In this document: in pieces, positions 1 through 7,950 of the stretch
How positions within the stretch are numbered: position 1 is the stretch's first letter
Layout of the letters: each line of letters begins with the position of its first letter
Source: Actinomadura rayongensis
GTDB lineage: Bacteria; Actinomycetota; Actinomycetes; Streptosporangiales; Streptosporangiaceae
Reading direction: 5' to 3'
NCBI RefSeq assembly: GCF_009831215.1
Contig: NZ_WUTW01000005.1
Location: 62,001-126,000, forward strand
DNA length: 64,000 bases
Program-made: the position numbers and the translations under genes
Notes under the pieces: model-generated
Told to the model about the DNA's origin: nothing
What the model saw: the letters and a program-made list of their open reading frames with translations, nothing else
Databases searched by the model: none

Positions 1-1
1 G

Positions 2-652
2 ACGGTGCGGGCGATGTGGGCCGTCCGGCAGTTCGTGCTGCGCGCCGGGGAGCTGACCGGGTGCGGGGACGACCTGTTCTTCCTGCCGATCGACGAGATC
101 CTGGCGGTGCTCGACGGGGACCGGCGTCCGCTGGAGCGCGTCGCCGTCCGCCGCCGCACCTACGAGCGGTACCGGTCGCTGCCGCCCTACCCGACGCTGA
201 TCAAGGGCCGGTTCGACCCGTTCGCGTGGGCGGCCGACCCGGACCGCCGGACGGACGTCTACGAGGGCCCCGAGCCCGCCGCGCAGGAGGACGGCGGCAC
301 GCTGCCGGGCTTCGCGGGCTCGGCGGGCGTCGTGGAGGGCCCGGTGCGGGTCCTCGCGCACGCCGAGGACGGCGACCACCTGCGCGACGGCGAGGTCATC
401 GTCGCGATGGTCACCAACATCGGCTGGTCGCCGCTGTTCACGCGGGCGTCGGCGGTGATCACCGACGTGGGGGCGCCGCTGTCGCACATGGTCGTCGCGG
501 CGCGCGAGCTGGGCATCCCGGCGGTCGTCGGGACGGGCGACGCGACGGCGCGGCTGCGCACCGGCGACATCGTCCGGGTGGACGGGACGCGCGGCACGGT
601 CGAGGTGCTGGAGCGGCGCGTCACGGAGCCAGAGCGCGCCACGGCACGCTGA
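2..652 (+). CDS. PEP-utilising enzyme, C-terminal part (partial)
   Basis: This is the 3' end of a gene that begins before the window; the reading frame is open to the first bases, so the GTG at 5 is probably internal. The last ~110 residues form a PEP-utilising enzyme mobile (phosphohistidine swivelling) domain. It carries the motif APLSHMVVAARE, whose histidine (codon 485-487) is the expected phosphoryl carrier, and then GIPAVVGTGDAT. The preceding part resembles the linker of PEP synthase-like and rifampicin phosphotransferase-like proteins, which join an ATP-grasp domain to this swivelling domain. The ATP-grasp half is not visible, so the substrate cannot be assigned. Its 3' end overlaps the convergent methyltransferase gene by 32 bases. 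Confidence 0.8.
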   Translation, partial: TVRAMWAVRQFVLRAGELTGCGDDLFFLPIDEILAVLDGDRRPLERVAVRRRTYERYRSLPPYPTLIKGRFDPFAWAADPDRRTDVYEGPEPAAQEDGGTLPGFAGSAGVVEGPVRVLAHAEDGDHLRDGEVIVAMVTNIGWSPLFTRASAVITDVGAPLSHMVVAARELGIPAVVGTGDATARLRTGDIVRVDGTRGTVEVLERRVTEPERATAR

Positions 653-1469
653 CCTCGCCGAGCCGCCAGCGCGTCCGCCCGCCGAGCGGGGGCCGCGCCA
701 GCACCGGCTGAGTCCGGGCCAGCAGCGCGACGGCCTCCACCCAGCGGGCGCGCGGCCCGAACGCCGAGTGCGGCGCGGCGGCGGCCCAGCAGCGGTCGAA
801 CTCGGCGAGGAACGCGTGGACGCGCTCGCCGGGGACGTTGCGGTGGATCAGCGTCTTCGGCAGCCGCTCGGCGAACCCGGACGGGCGGTCCAGCGCGTCC
901 ACGCGGGCGGCGAACGTGACCGTCCGGGGGCCTTCGGGGCCGAGCGCGACCCAGACGGCGCGGCGTCCGATCTCGTCGCAGGTGCCCTCGACCAGGACGC
1001 CGCGCGGGTGCAGGCGGGAGCGCAGGTCGTCCCAGGCGCGCCAGGCGGCGGCCTCGTCGTACTGGCGCAGGACGTTGAACGCGCGGACGAGCACGGGCGG
1101 CCGGTCCACCGGCAGCTCGAACCCGCCGCGCCGGAACGCCAGCCCGGGGTAGGCGCCGCCGGACGCGGCGAGGAACGCCGTCCCGCGCGCGACCCGGTCC
1201 GGCTCGATCTCGACGCCGGTGACCTCCAGCCCCGGCGCCACCGCGCGCAGCCGCGTGTACAGCTCGACGGCCGTGACCGGCGACGCCCCGTACCCGAGGT
1301 CCACGGCGAGCGGACGGTCGGCGGCGCGCAGGGCGGCGCGCTGCGTCGCGGCGATCCAGCGGTCCACGCGGCGCAGCCGGTTGGGGGCGGTCGTGCCCCG
1401 GGTGATCTCGCCCTGGGGCCGCCGGGTTCGGGGGGCCATCGCGGTAAAGAGTACGAGGTCAGGCGACAT
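621..1469 (-). CDS. Class I SAM-dependent methyltransferase
   Basis: A 282-residue protein with a Rossmann-type SAM-binding motif I, VDLGYGASP (residues about 56-64), followed by an acidic residue in GVEIEPDR that would bind the ribose of SAM. The rest fits a small class I methyltransferase, and the substrate is unknown. The ATG at 1469 and the in-frame ATG at 1439 are both possible starts; neither has a clear ribosome-binding site. It lies convergent to the preceding PEP-utilising gene and divergent from the gas-vesicle operon, so it is probably a separate transcript. Confidence 0.7.
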   Translation of the reverse strand: MSPDLVLFTAMAPRTRRPQGEITRGTTAPNRLRRVDRWIAATQRAALRAADRPLAVDLGYGASPVTAVELYTRLRAVAPGLEVTGVEIEPDRVARGTAFLAASGGAYPGLAFRRGGFELPVDRPPVLVRAFNVLRQYDEAAAWRAWDDLRSRLHPRGVLVEGTCDEIGRRAVWVALGPEGPRTVTFAARVDALDRPSGFAERLPKTLIHRNVPGERVHAFLAEFDRCWAAAAPHSAFGPRARWVEAVALLARTQPVLARPPLGGRTRWRLGEVSVPWRALAP

Positions 1470-1488
1470 GGCCGACTCGTTGTTCTTT

Positions 1489-1520
1489 GCCCGGGGTGTT
1501 TGAGCGTTTTGTCCCCGGGC
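1489..1520 (+). promoter_or_regulatory. Inverted repeat in the gvp operon leader
   Basis: GCCCGGGG at 1489-1496 and CCCCGGGC at 1513-1520 are a perfect 8-base inverted repeat separated by 16 bases, ending 14 bases before the gvpO start codon. It could be an operator or an mRNA hairpin in the leader of the gas-vesicle operon. Which of these, if either, is inference. Confidence 0.35.
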
Positions 1521-1534
1521 ACCCCGGCGGAACG

Positions 1535-1831
1535 ATGAACGAGACCGAACGGAACGGCGACTCCCCCGGCCGCACGCTGTCGGCCGTCGCCAGGGTGCGC
1601 AGGGCCCGCGACCAGTTCGTGGAGCTGACCGGGCACGAGCCCGAGTCGGTGTCGGCCCTGCGCCGCGCCGAGGACGGCTGGGAGATCCGGTTCGAGGTCC
1701 TGGAGCTGGCGCGCGTCCCGGACACGATGAGCCTGCTGGCGAGTTACCGGGTGACGCTCGACGACGACGGTGAGCTGCTCGGCTACGAGCGCTGTCACCG
1801 CTACACGCGGGGCCAGGCGGACCGTTCCTGA
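1535..1831 (+). CDS. gvpO: Gas vesicle protein GvpO
   Basis: A 98-residue GvpO-family protein, the first gene of an eight-gene gas-vesicle operon. The family pattern is visible: a helical N-terminus, WEIRFEVLEL, RVPDTMSLLASY, then LDDDGELLGYERCHRYTRG. The ATG at 1535 is chosen because it follows GGCGGAACG and because family members begin close to this point; a TTG at 1487 is in frame but would add an unlikely Pro/Gly-rich extension. In haloarchaea GvpO is needed for vesicle formation; its role in actinobacteria is not settled. It is followed after 21 bases by gvpA. Confidence 0.9.
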   Translation: MNETERNGDSPGRTLSAVARVRRARDQFVELTGHEPESVSALRRAEDGWEIRFEVLELARVPDTMSLLASYRVTLDDDGELLGYERCHRYTRGQADRS

Positions 1832-1852
1832 ACCCCCCGAGGAGGACCCCCC

Positions 1853-2272
1853 ATGTCAGTGATGACGGAAGCGAGGACCACCCCCAATACCAGCGCCGGA
1901 CGGCGCGGATCCCTGTACGACGTCCTCGAACTGGTGCTGGACCGAGGACTGGTGATCGACGTCTTCGTCCGCGTCTCGCTGGTGGGCATCGAGCTGCTCA
2001 CCATCGACGCCCGGATCGTCGTGGCCAGCGTGGACACCTATCTGCGCTTCGCCGAGGCGTGCAACCGCCTCGACCTGACCAACAACGGGAACGCGACGAC
2101 GCTGCCCGAGCTGGTCGGCGACGTCACCGAGAAGGGCGCGCACGGCAAGTCCAAGGGCGCGCTCGCCGGGGCCGTCGAGGCGATCGGCGACACGATCCGC
2201 CCGTCCCGCGACTCCGGCGACGACGACAAGCCCCGCAGCACGCGCTCGCGCCGCAAGGAGCCCGCGGAATGA
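1853..2272 (+). CDS. gvpA: Gas vesicle major structural protein GvpA
   Basis: A 139-residue GvpA-family protein. Residues about 19-75 contain the near-invariant rib-forming core, including SLYDVLELVLDRGLVID, VSLVGIELLTIDARIVVASV and DTYLRFAEA. This core builds the amyloid-like wall of the vesicle. The C-terminal ~60 residues are a charged, low-complexity tail ending in KPRSTRSRRKEPAE, as in other actinobacterial GvpA proteins, and absent from the ~70-residue cyanobacterial form. A strong ribosome-binding site, GAGGAGG, sits at 1839-1845. Its stop codon overlaps the gvpF start (ATGA). It is the only gvpA-like gene here with the canonical structural core; gvpJ and gvpS are divergent paralogues. 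Confidence 0.95.
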   Translation: MSVMTEARTTPNTSAGRRGSLYDVLELVLDRGLVIDVFVRVSLVGIELLTIDARIVVASVDTYLRFAEACNRLDLTNNGNATTLPELVGDVTEKGAHGKSKGALAGAVEAIGDTIRPSRDSGDDDKPRSTRSRRKEPAE

Positions 2273-3003
2273 GCACGTACGTCTACGGCCTCACCCGGTC
2301 GGCGCATCCGCTGAAGCTGGACGGCGCCGCCGGGGTGGGGGCCGACCCGGCGCCGCTGCGGGCCGTCCGCGCGGACGGCGTCGCGGCCGTGGTGAGCGAC
2401 GCGCCCGAGGGCCTGCGCGCCAAGCGCCGCGACCTGGAGGCGCACGAGGCCGTGCTGGAGGCGCTGATGGCGGACGGCACCGTCCTGCCGATGCGGTTCG
2501 GCACGCTCAGCCCGGACGACGCGACCCTCGAACGCGAGCTGAACGCCCATTCCGGCACGTACGCCGAGCTGCTGAGCGGCCTGGACGGACGGGCCGAGTA
2601 CAACATCAAGGCCGCCCACCACGAGGACGCCGTCCTGCGCGAGATCCTGCGGCACGACACCGCGCTGCGCGAGGCCAACGAGGCCCTGCGCGCCGCCGAC
2701 GGCGGAACCGCGCGCGAGCGCATGGACTTCGGCGAGCGCGTGGCCGTCGCGCTGGAGGGCCACCGCGAGCGCGACGCCGCGCGGCTGCTGGCCCTGCTGC
2801 GTCCGCACTCGGTCGCCGAGCGTCCGGGCCCGCCGGTGGACGGCGCGTTCCTCAACGTGTCGCTGCTGGTGGAGGACGCGCAGGCCGGCGAGCTGGCCGA
2901 GCTGGTCGAGACGCTGCGCGGCGAGATCGGGTGGCTCATGGAGCTGAACCTGTACGGGCCGCTGCCGCCCTACAGCTTCGTCGACGCGGCGCCCGGGACG
3001 TGA
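2269..3003 (+). CDS. gvpF: Gas vesicle protein GvpF
   Basis: A 244-residue GvpF/GvpL-family protein. It starts with TYVYGLTR, has the typical ALMADGTVLPMRFGT segment in the N-terminal half and ends with LYGPLPPYSFVDA, a hallmark of the family. GvpF proteins are accessory factors that bind GvpA before assembly. The start is the ATG that overlaps the gvpA stop, so the two are translationally coupled. Being the first F/L-type gene, directly after gvpA, it is named F; the second copy three genes later is L. Confidence 0.93.
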   Translation: MSTYVYGLTRSAHPLKLDGAAGVGADPAPLRAVRADGVAAVVSDAPEGLRAKRRDLEAHEAVLEALMADGTVLPMRFGTLSPDDATLERELNAHSGTYAELLSGLDGRAEYNIKAAHHEDAVLREILRHDTALREANEALRAADGGTARERMDFGERVAVALEGHRERDAARLLALLRPHSVAERPGPPVDGAFLNVSLLVEDAQAGELAELVETLRGEIGWLMELNLYGPLPPYSFVDAAPGT

Positions 3004-3007
3004 CCCG

Positions 3008-3256
3008 ATGGGGCTGCTGAGCAACCTTCTCCTGCTGCCGCTCGCGCCGGTCCGGGTCGCCGGCTGGACGCTCGACCAGGTGATCGACGCGGCGGAGCGG
3101 GAGTACTACGACCCGGCCGCGCTCCGCCGCGAGCTGGCGGAGCTGGCCCGGGACCTCGACGCGGGCCGGATCGGCGCCGCCGAGTTCGACCGGCGCGAGG
3201 ACGAACTGCTCGACCTGCTGGAGGCGAGCGAGGCGAGAAGGAGAGGGGCACCGTGA
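3008..3256 (+). CDS. gvpG: Gas vesicle protein GvpG
   Basis: An 82-residue GvpG protein. It has the expected hydrophobic start LLLLPLAPVRVAGWTLDQVI followed by a charged helix with YYDPAALRRELAEL and a Glu/Arg-rich end. GvpG is an accessory assembly protein. Placement between gvpF and gvpJ matches the actinobacterial order. Its stop codon overlaps the GTG of gvpJ. Confidence 0.92.
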   Translation: MGLLSNLLLLPLAPVRVAGWTLDQVIDAAEREYYDPAALRRELAELARDLDAGRIGAAEFDRREDELLDLLEASEARRRGAP

Positions 3257-3600
3257 CCGAGGCGAGCCTGTGGCAGAGCGGGGCGCCGTCCGTCAGCGCG
3301 CGCGGCCCCGGATCGGGGGCCAACCTCGCGGACATCCTGGAACGCGTCCTGGACAAGGGCGTCGTGATCGCGGGCGACATCCAGATCAACCTGCTCGACA
3401 TCGAACTGCTGACGATCAAGCTGCGGCTGCTGGTCGCGTCCGTCGACAAGGCCAAGGAGATGGGCATCGACTGGTGGGAGCACGACCCGTCGCTGTCGTC
3501 GCGCGCGCCGAAGCCGGTCGAGAGCCGGGACCTGGCGGCCGAGAACCGGGAGCTGCGCGACCGGATCGCCCAGCTGGAGGCGGGGAAGGAGACCTCATGA
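3253..3600 (+). CDS. gvpJ: Gas vesicle GvpA-paralogue GvpJ
   Basis: A 115-residue GvpA-family protein starting at a GTG overlapping the gvpG stop. The core LADILERVLDKGVVIAGDIQ followed by NLLDIELLTIKLRLLVASVDKA matches GvpJ rather than GvpA, notably IAGDI in place of the V-R-V-S stretch. A WWEHDP segment follows and the C-terminus is a short predicted coiled coil (ENRELRDRIAQLEA). GvpJ is a minor wall component thought to act in nucleation or at the vesicle tips. Confidence 0.9.
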   Translation: MTEASLWQSGAPSVSARGPGSGANLADILERVLDKGVVIAGDIQINLLDIELLTIKLRLLVASVDKAKEMGIDWWEHDPSLSSRAPKPVESRDLAAENRELRDRIAQLEAGKETS

Positions 3601-4361
3601 CCCCGGCGAGCTACGCCTACGCCGTCACCCGGGGGCTCAAGCCCGAGCAGGTGGCGGGCGTGCGCGGCGTCGACGGCACGGAAGTGCATCTCGTCGCGCA
3701 CCGGGACCTGGTCGCGGTCGTCGGGGCCGTCCCGCTGGAGGAGTACGACGCGGACGCGCTGAAGGCCAAGCTGGAGCGCATCGAATGGCTGGAGGCGATC
3801 GCCCGCGCCCACCACGGGGTCGTGGACGCGGTCGGGACGCACGGCGCGACGCTCCCGCTGCGCATGGCGACCGTCTACCGCAGCGACGAGCGGGTCGCGG
3901 AGGTCCTGCGCGACGGCTACGACCGGTTCACGGCCGCGCTGGACGACCTGGACGGACGCGTCGAGTGGGGCGTCAAACTCTACGTCGAGCCGCCGCCGCC
4001 CGAACCGGCCGCGCCGCCGTCCGCCACCGGCAAGGACTACCTGCGCCGCCGCCGCGACGCGCGCCGCTCCCGCGAGGACGTCTGGCGCCGCGCCGCCGAG
4101 TTCGGGCACCGGGTGGACGCCGCGCTCGCCGAGCTGGCCGTCGACACCCGCCACCACCGGCCGCAGAACCCGCAGCTCTCCGGGGCGCGCGGGGAGAACG
4201 TCCTGAACGCCGCCTACCTGGTGGACGCGGCCGGCGCCCGCGACTTCGCCGAGCGCGCCCGCAGCGCGGACGGCGCGGTCCCGGGCATCCGGGTGGAGGT
4301 GACGGGCCCGTGGGCGCCGTACTCGTTCGCCGTCCCGGCCGATCCGGAGGCGGTCCGGTGA
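3597..4361 (+). CDS. gvpL: Gas vesicle protein GvpL
   Basis: A 254-residue second GvpF/GvpL-family protein, starting at the ATG that overlaps the gvpJ stop. It contains ASYAYAVTR, the ATLPLRMATVYRSDE segment, a family-typical Arg-rich insertion (KDYLRRRRDARRSRED) and the terminal GPWAPYSFAV. It shares family architecture with gvpF, but the Arg-rich insertion makes it clearly L-type. GvpL interacts with several accessory Gvp proteins in haloarchaea and is expected to help assembly. Confidence 0.92.
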   Translation: MTPASYAYAVTRGLKPEQVAGVRGVDGTEVHLVAHRDLVAVVGAVPLEEYDADALKAKLERIEWLEAIARAHHGVVDAVGTHGATLPLRMATVYRSDERVAEVLRDGYDRFTAALDDLDGRVEWGVKLYVEPPPPEPAAPPSATGKDYLRRRRDARRSREDVWRRAAEFGHRVDAALAELAVDTRHHRPQNPQLSGARGENVLNAAYLVDAAGARDFAERARSADGAVPGIRVEVTGPWAPYSFAVPADPEAVR

Positions 4362-4633
4362 GGGCGGGCCTGCCGGGCTACGACGAGTACACGGGCTCCC
4401 CCGCCTACGACGCGGACTATCCGCTGGCGAACCGGGAGATCGCGCTCGTCGACCTGCTCGACCGGCTGCTCTCCGACGGCGTCGTGCTGACCGGCGACAT
4501 CACGCTGGCCATCGCGGACGTCGACCTCGTCCACATCTCGCTGCGCGCGCTGATCTCGTCGGTGAAGGCGGACATGCCGTCACCGTGGGGCGGGCGCGGG
4601 CGCGGGCCGTTCGACATGATCGGAGGCGGCTGA
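4358..4633 (+). CDS. gvpS: Gas vesicle GvpA-paralogue GvpS
   Basis: A 91-residue third GvpA-family protein beginning at a GTG that overlaps the gvpL stop. The core REIALVDLLDRLLSDGVVLT followed by GDITLAIADVDLVHISLRAL is divergent from GvpA and matches GvpS. A Tyr/Gly-rich N-terminus precedes it and a Gly/Arg-rich tail follows. The position between gvpL and gvpK is the one occupied by gvpS in Streptomyces-type clusters. Its function is thought to be structural or nucleating. Confidence 0.88.
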   Translation: MRAGLPGYDEYTGSPAYDADYPLANREIALVDLLDRLLSDGVVLTGDITLAIADVDLVHISLRALISSVKADMPSPWGGRGRGPFDMIGGG

Positions 4634-4923
4634 TGGACGCGCGGCAGCGGCTCGCCAACCGCATCGCGACCGACAAGGACACGGTCGAGCGGGACCTGAT
4701 CAAGCTCGTCCTGACGATCGTGGAGCTGCTGCGGCAGCTCATGGAGCGCCAGGCGCTGCGCCGGGTGGACGAGGGCGACCTCACCGAGGACGAGGAGGAG
4801 CGCATCGGCATGACGCTGATGCTGCTGGAGGACCGGATGGCCAAGCTCCGCGACCGCTACGACCTCACCCCGGAGGACCTGAACCTCGACCTCGGCCCGC
4901 TCGGCCCGCTGCTCCCCCGCTGA
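4633..4923 (+). CDS. gvpK: Gas vesicle protein GvpK
   Basis: A 96-residue GvpK protein, the last gene of the operon. It shows KLVLTIVELLRQLMERQALR, VDEGDLTEDEEERIG and the terminal DLNLDLGPLGPLL typical of the family. The ATG shares one base with the gvpS stop codon. GvpK is a small helical accessory protein required for vesicle formation in several hosts. A short hairpin follows directly. Confidence 0.93.
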   Translation: MDARQRLANRIATDKDTVERDLIKLVLTIVELLRQLMERQALRRVDEGDLTEDEEERIGMTLMLLEDRMAKLRDRYDLTPEDLNLDLGPLGPLLPR

Positions 4924-4942
4924 ACCGAATCACGCTCGGTTC
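4922..4942 (+). terminator. Possible terminator of the gvp operon
   Basis: GAACCGA at 4922-4928 and TCGGTTC at 4936-4942 form a perfect 7-base stem with a 7-base loop, overlapping the gvpK stop codon and followed by CCCCTTG. There is no U-run, as is common in high-GC actinobacteria, so termination is plausible but unproven. Confidence 0.4.
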
Positions 4943-4981
4943 CCCTTGTCGCCGGCCGCGGCCGGGCGGGATCATGACGCC

Positions 4982-5758
4982 ATGCCCGATCTTTCGAGCC
5001 TGCTGGCCGACCTCACCGCCGAGGGCGACGTCCTGGACGCCCTCGTCGCCCCGCTGCCCGCCGACCGGTGGGCGACGCCGACGCCCGCGGCGGGCTGGAC
5101 GATCGCCCACCAGATCGCGCACCTGACCTGGACGGACGGCGTGGCGCTCCAGGCCGCGACCGACCCGGACGCGTTCACCGCGGGCCTCGCCGACACCGAC
5201 CTGGACGTCGTCGACCGCGCCGCCGAGCGGGGCGCGGCCCGGCCGCCCGCCGAACTGCTCGCGGACTGGCGCGCCGGACGGGCCGCGCTCGCCGCCGCGC
5301 TGGCGGCGGTCCCGCGCGGCGTCCGGCTGCCCTGGTACGGGCCGCCGATGGCCGCCGGGACGATGGCGACCGCGCGGCTCATGGAGACCTGGGCGCACGG
5401 GCAGGACGTCGCGGACGCGCTCGGGGCCGTCCGCGCGCCGACCGCCCGGCTGCGGCACGTCGCGCACATCGGCGTCCGGACGCGGGACAACGCGTTCCGC
5501 AGCCGGGGCCTCCAGCCGCCCGCCGAGGAGTTCTACGTCGCGCTGACCGGCCCGGACGGCGAGGCGTGGACCTGGGGACCGGAGGACGCGCCGCAGCGGG
5601 TCACCGGCCCCGCGCTCGACTTCTGCCTGCTCGCGACCCGGCGGCGGCACCCCGACGACCTCGCGGTGGCGGCGGAGGGGCCGGACGCGGCGCGCTGGCT
5701 CGGGATCGCGCAGGCGTTCGCCGGGCCGCCCGGCACCGACCCGGTCCCGGGTGCCTGA
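4982..5758 (+). CDS. TIGR03084 / maleylpyruvate isomerase-like family protein
   Basis: A 258-residue protein of the mycothiol-dependent maleylpyruvate isomerase superfamily (DinB-like four-helix fold), closest in form to the TIGR03084 subfamily. It shows PTPAAGWTIAHQIAHLTWTD (histidines expected at the metal site) and METWAHGQDVADAL. Members act on small electrophiles using mycothiol, or have unknown roles. The ATG at 4982 is chosen because the conserved region begins just after it. It stands alone between the gvp operon and a stress-protein gene. Confidence 0.75.
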   Translation: MPDLSSLLADLTAEGDVLDALVAPLPADRWATPTPAAGWTIAHQIAHLTWTDGVALQAATDPDAFTAGLADTDLDVVDRAAERGAARPPAELLADWRAGRAALAAALAAVPRGVRLPWYGPPMAAGTMATARLMETWAHGQDVADALGAVRAPTARLRHVAHIGVRTRDNAFRSRGLQPPAEEFYVALTGPDGEAWTWGPEDAPQRVTGPALDFCLLATRRRHPDDLAVAAEGPDAARWLGIAQAFAGPPGTDPVPGA

Positions 5759-5816
5759 TCGGTCACCTTTTCCGGCGTACGGGCATAAACAACAGCCTTC
5801 AGGACATGTTCGGAAC

Positions 5817-6290
5817 ATGACCATTCTGATTGCTTACGACGGTTCGGACGACGCGCGGACCGCCATCGAATACGCCGCCGCCCACGTCAAGACCGACGAG
5901 CCCGCCGTCGTGCTCACCGTCTGGGAGCCGCTGCTGTCCCAGCTCACCTGGGCGCCCGTCGTCACCGTCGGGGCGCTCCCGCCCGAGCAGGGCGCCGACT
6001 CGGAGAAGTACGGCGAGCAGACCGAGGCCGAGCAGATCTCCGAACAGGGCGCCGAGCTGGCGCGCAAGGCGGGGTTCGGCACGGTCACCGCCCGCGCGGA
6101 ACGTTCCAACGGCCCGAACTGGGCGGCGATCGTGGACGTCGCCGAATCCCTCGACGCCTCCCTGATCATCATGGGCTCGCGCGGCCTTTCGGGGGCGAAG
6201 TCCGTCCTGCTCGGCAGCGTGTCCGACCGCGTCCTGCACCACGCGCACCGCGCCGCGCTGATCGTCCCGCCCGTGCGCGAGGACGACTGA
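5817..6290 (+). CDS. Universal stress protein (UspA family)
   Basis: A 157-residue single-domain Usp. It begins MTILIAYDGSDDARTAIEYA and ends with the ATP-binding signature G-S-R-G-L-S-G, nine residues, G-S (around residues 119-133), so it is likely of the ATP-binding class. The ATG at 5817 is preferred over an upstream in-frame ATG at 5751, because the family starts at the first beta strand. Usp proteins are cytoplasmic and respond to starvation, hypoxia or oxidative stress. Confidence 0.88.
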   Translation: MTILIAYDGSDDARTAIEYAAAHVKTDEPAVVLTVWEPLLSQLTWAPVVTVGALPPEQGADSEKYGEQTEAEQISEQGAELARKAGFGTVTARAERSNGPNWAAIVDVAESLDASLIIMGSRGLSGAKSVLLGSVSDRVLHHAHRAALIVPPVREDD

Positions 6291-6302
6291 CCGGCCCCCC
6301 GA

Positions 6303-6818
6303 TCAGTCCGCGAGCGCGCCCTGGAACGCCGCGTAGACGTCGGCGGTGAACAGCACGAACCGCGCCTGCGCGACCCGCGCGGCGGTGGCCCGGACCGCGC
6401 CGACGGCGATGCGGGCGGCGTCGTCCAGCGGCCATCCATAGATCCCGGCGGACACGGCCGGGAAAGCGACCGTGTCCGCACCGAGATCCTCCGCCACGCG
6501 CAGCGACTCCCGGTAACACGAAGCGAGCAGATCCGAACGGTCCGCCTGCGTCGAATAGACCGGCCCGACCGTGTGGATCACCCAGCGCGCGGGCAGCCGC
6601 CCGGCCGGAGTGGCGACCGCCTGCCCCGTCGGCAGCCCGCCCCCGTACCGCGACGCCCGCAGCGCCCGGCACGCCGCCAGGATCTCCGGCCCGCCGCGCC
6701 GGTGGATCGCGCCGTCCACGCCGCTGCCGCCCAGCAGGGACGAGTTGGCCGCGTTGACCACGGCGTCCACTTCCTGCTCGGTGATGTCCCCGAGCACCAG
6801 CGTGATCTCCGTCCCCAC
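6303..6818 (-). CDS. Macrodomain protein, probable O-acetyl-ADP-ribose deacetylase
   Basis: A 171-residue MacroD-type protein. Conserved sites are LGDITEQEVDAVVNAANSSL, GGSGVDGAIHRRGG, and the phosphate-binding AVSAGIYGWPLDDAAR, as in enzymes that remove ADP-ribose-linked acetyl or mono-ADP-ribosyl groups. The GTG at 6818 is chosen as start; it has GAAGGAG six bases upstream, and an adjacent GTG at 6821 is the alternative. An open frame continues upstream to 7025 but is Arg/Pro-rich and not family-like. Convergent with the Usp gene. Confidence 0.85.
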   Translation of the reverse strand: MGTEITLVLGDITEQEVDAVVNAANSSLLGGSGVDGAIHRRGGPEILAACRALRASRYGGGLPTGQAVATPAGRLPARWVIHTVGPVYSTQADRSDLLASCYRESLRVAEDLGADTVAFPAVSAGIYGWPLDDAARIAVGAVRATAARVAQARFVLFTADVYAAFQGALAD

Positions 6819-7113
6819 CACACGCTCCTTCGCTTCGGCCCGCCCCGGGCGGCATCGACTGTAATGAAGACGACCGGGACTGCAATAAACAGTCTGTGGC
6901 GGTACGCTCACCGTGGGGCGGCATTTAGGGTGCGGTCCCCGAAGACGAACCCGGTTTCCTAAACGGGGCCCCGGCGCGCCGGGCGGATCCGGATTCGTCG
7001 CCCGGCGTTCGACGTCCGGATTCACCCGGTCAGGGAGGGAAACGGGGGTTGATCCGGGGTTATGCTGCCGTCAGGACGACCACAGGGACGTGCATCGCGT
7101 GGAGGTTCCCCCC

Positions 7114-7950
7114 TTGAAGATCTTCGTTGCCGGAGCGACCGGCGTCGTGGGCCGCCGGCTCATCCCGGCACTGGTCCAGGCGGGCCATGAGGTCGTCGGG
7201 ACGACACGTCGCGCCGACCGCACGGCGTCCATCGAAGAACAGAAGGCCACGCCGGTCGTCCTCGACGTGCTGGACGCCGCCGCGACGCGCGCGGCGGTCG
7301 CCGAGGCCGCGCCGGACGTGATCGTCCACCAGCTCACCGACCTCGCCGCCCGCGACTTCGACGCCAACTCGCGGCTGCGGATCGAGGGCACCCGCAACCT
7401 CGTCGACGCCGCCAAGGCGGCCGGGGTCGAGCGGATGGTCGCGCAGAGCATCGCGTGGGTGTACGTGCCGGGCGCGACGCCCGCCGTCGAGACCGACCCG
7501 CTGGACGCGTCGCTGCCGCCGTACGCCGGCGTGGCCGCGCTGGAGGCCGCCGTCGCCGAGCTGCCGCGCGGCGTCGTCCTGCGGTATGGAGCGTTGTACG
7601 GGCCGGGCACCTGGTACGCGCGGGACGGCTTCTTCGCCGAGCAGGTCCGGCGCGGCGAGCAGAAGCAGGACCCGGGCTGGACGTCGTTCGTCCACGTGGA
7701 CGACGCGGCGATCGCGTCCGTCGCGGCGCTGGAGTGGCCCGCCGGCCCGGTGAACATCGTGGACGACGAGCCCGCCCTCGCGCAGGACTGGCTGCCGGTC
7801 TACAGCGCCGCGCTCGACGCGCCCGCGCCGCCGCAGGGCGGACGGCACGCGGCGGTGCTGGGCCGTCCGGTGTCCAACGCCCGCGCCCGCGACCTCGGCT
7901 GGAAGCCGTCGATCGCGTCCTGGCGGGACGGCTTCGAGCAGCTCGGCTAG
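7114..7950 (+). CDS. NAD(P)-dependent epimerase/dehydratase-like oxidoreductase
   Basis: A 278-residue Rossmann-fold protein of the extended/atypical SDR type. It starts LKIFVAGATGVVGRRLIPAL, containing the G-x-x-G-x-x-G dinucleotide-binding motif, followed by TTRRADR, in which the arginines suggest NADP. The start is taken as the TTG at 7114, with GGAGG eight bases upstream. Substrate unknown. The gene ends 4 bases inside the convergent AlkZ-like gene. Confidence 0.75.
   Translation: MKIFVAGATGVVGRRLIPALVQAGHEVVGTTRRADRTASIEEQKATPVVLDVLDAAATRAAVAEAAPDVIVHQLTDLAARDFDANSRLRIEGTRNLVDAAKAAGVERMVAQSIAWVYVPGATPAVETDPLDASLPPYAGVAALEAAVAELPRGVVLRYGALYGPGTWYARDGFFAEQVRRGEQKQDPGWTSFVHVDDAAIASVAALEWPAGPVNIVDDEPALAQDWLPVYSAALDAPAPPQGGRHAAVLGRPVSNARARDLGWKPSIASWRDGFEQLG

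Noticed and set aside
4946..4981. Longer start for the maleylpyruvate isomerase-like protein at 4946
   Set aside because: The extra 12 residues are not family-like, and the ATG at 4982 begins at the conserved region.
6821..7025. N-terminal extension of the macrodomain protein
   Set aside because: The Arg/Pro-rich stretch has no family match, and a GTG with a good GAAGGAG ribosome-binding site lies at the start of the macrodomain fold.
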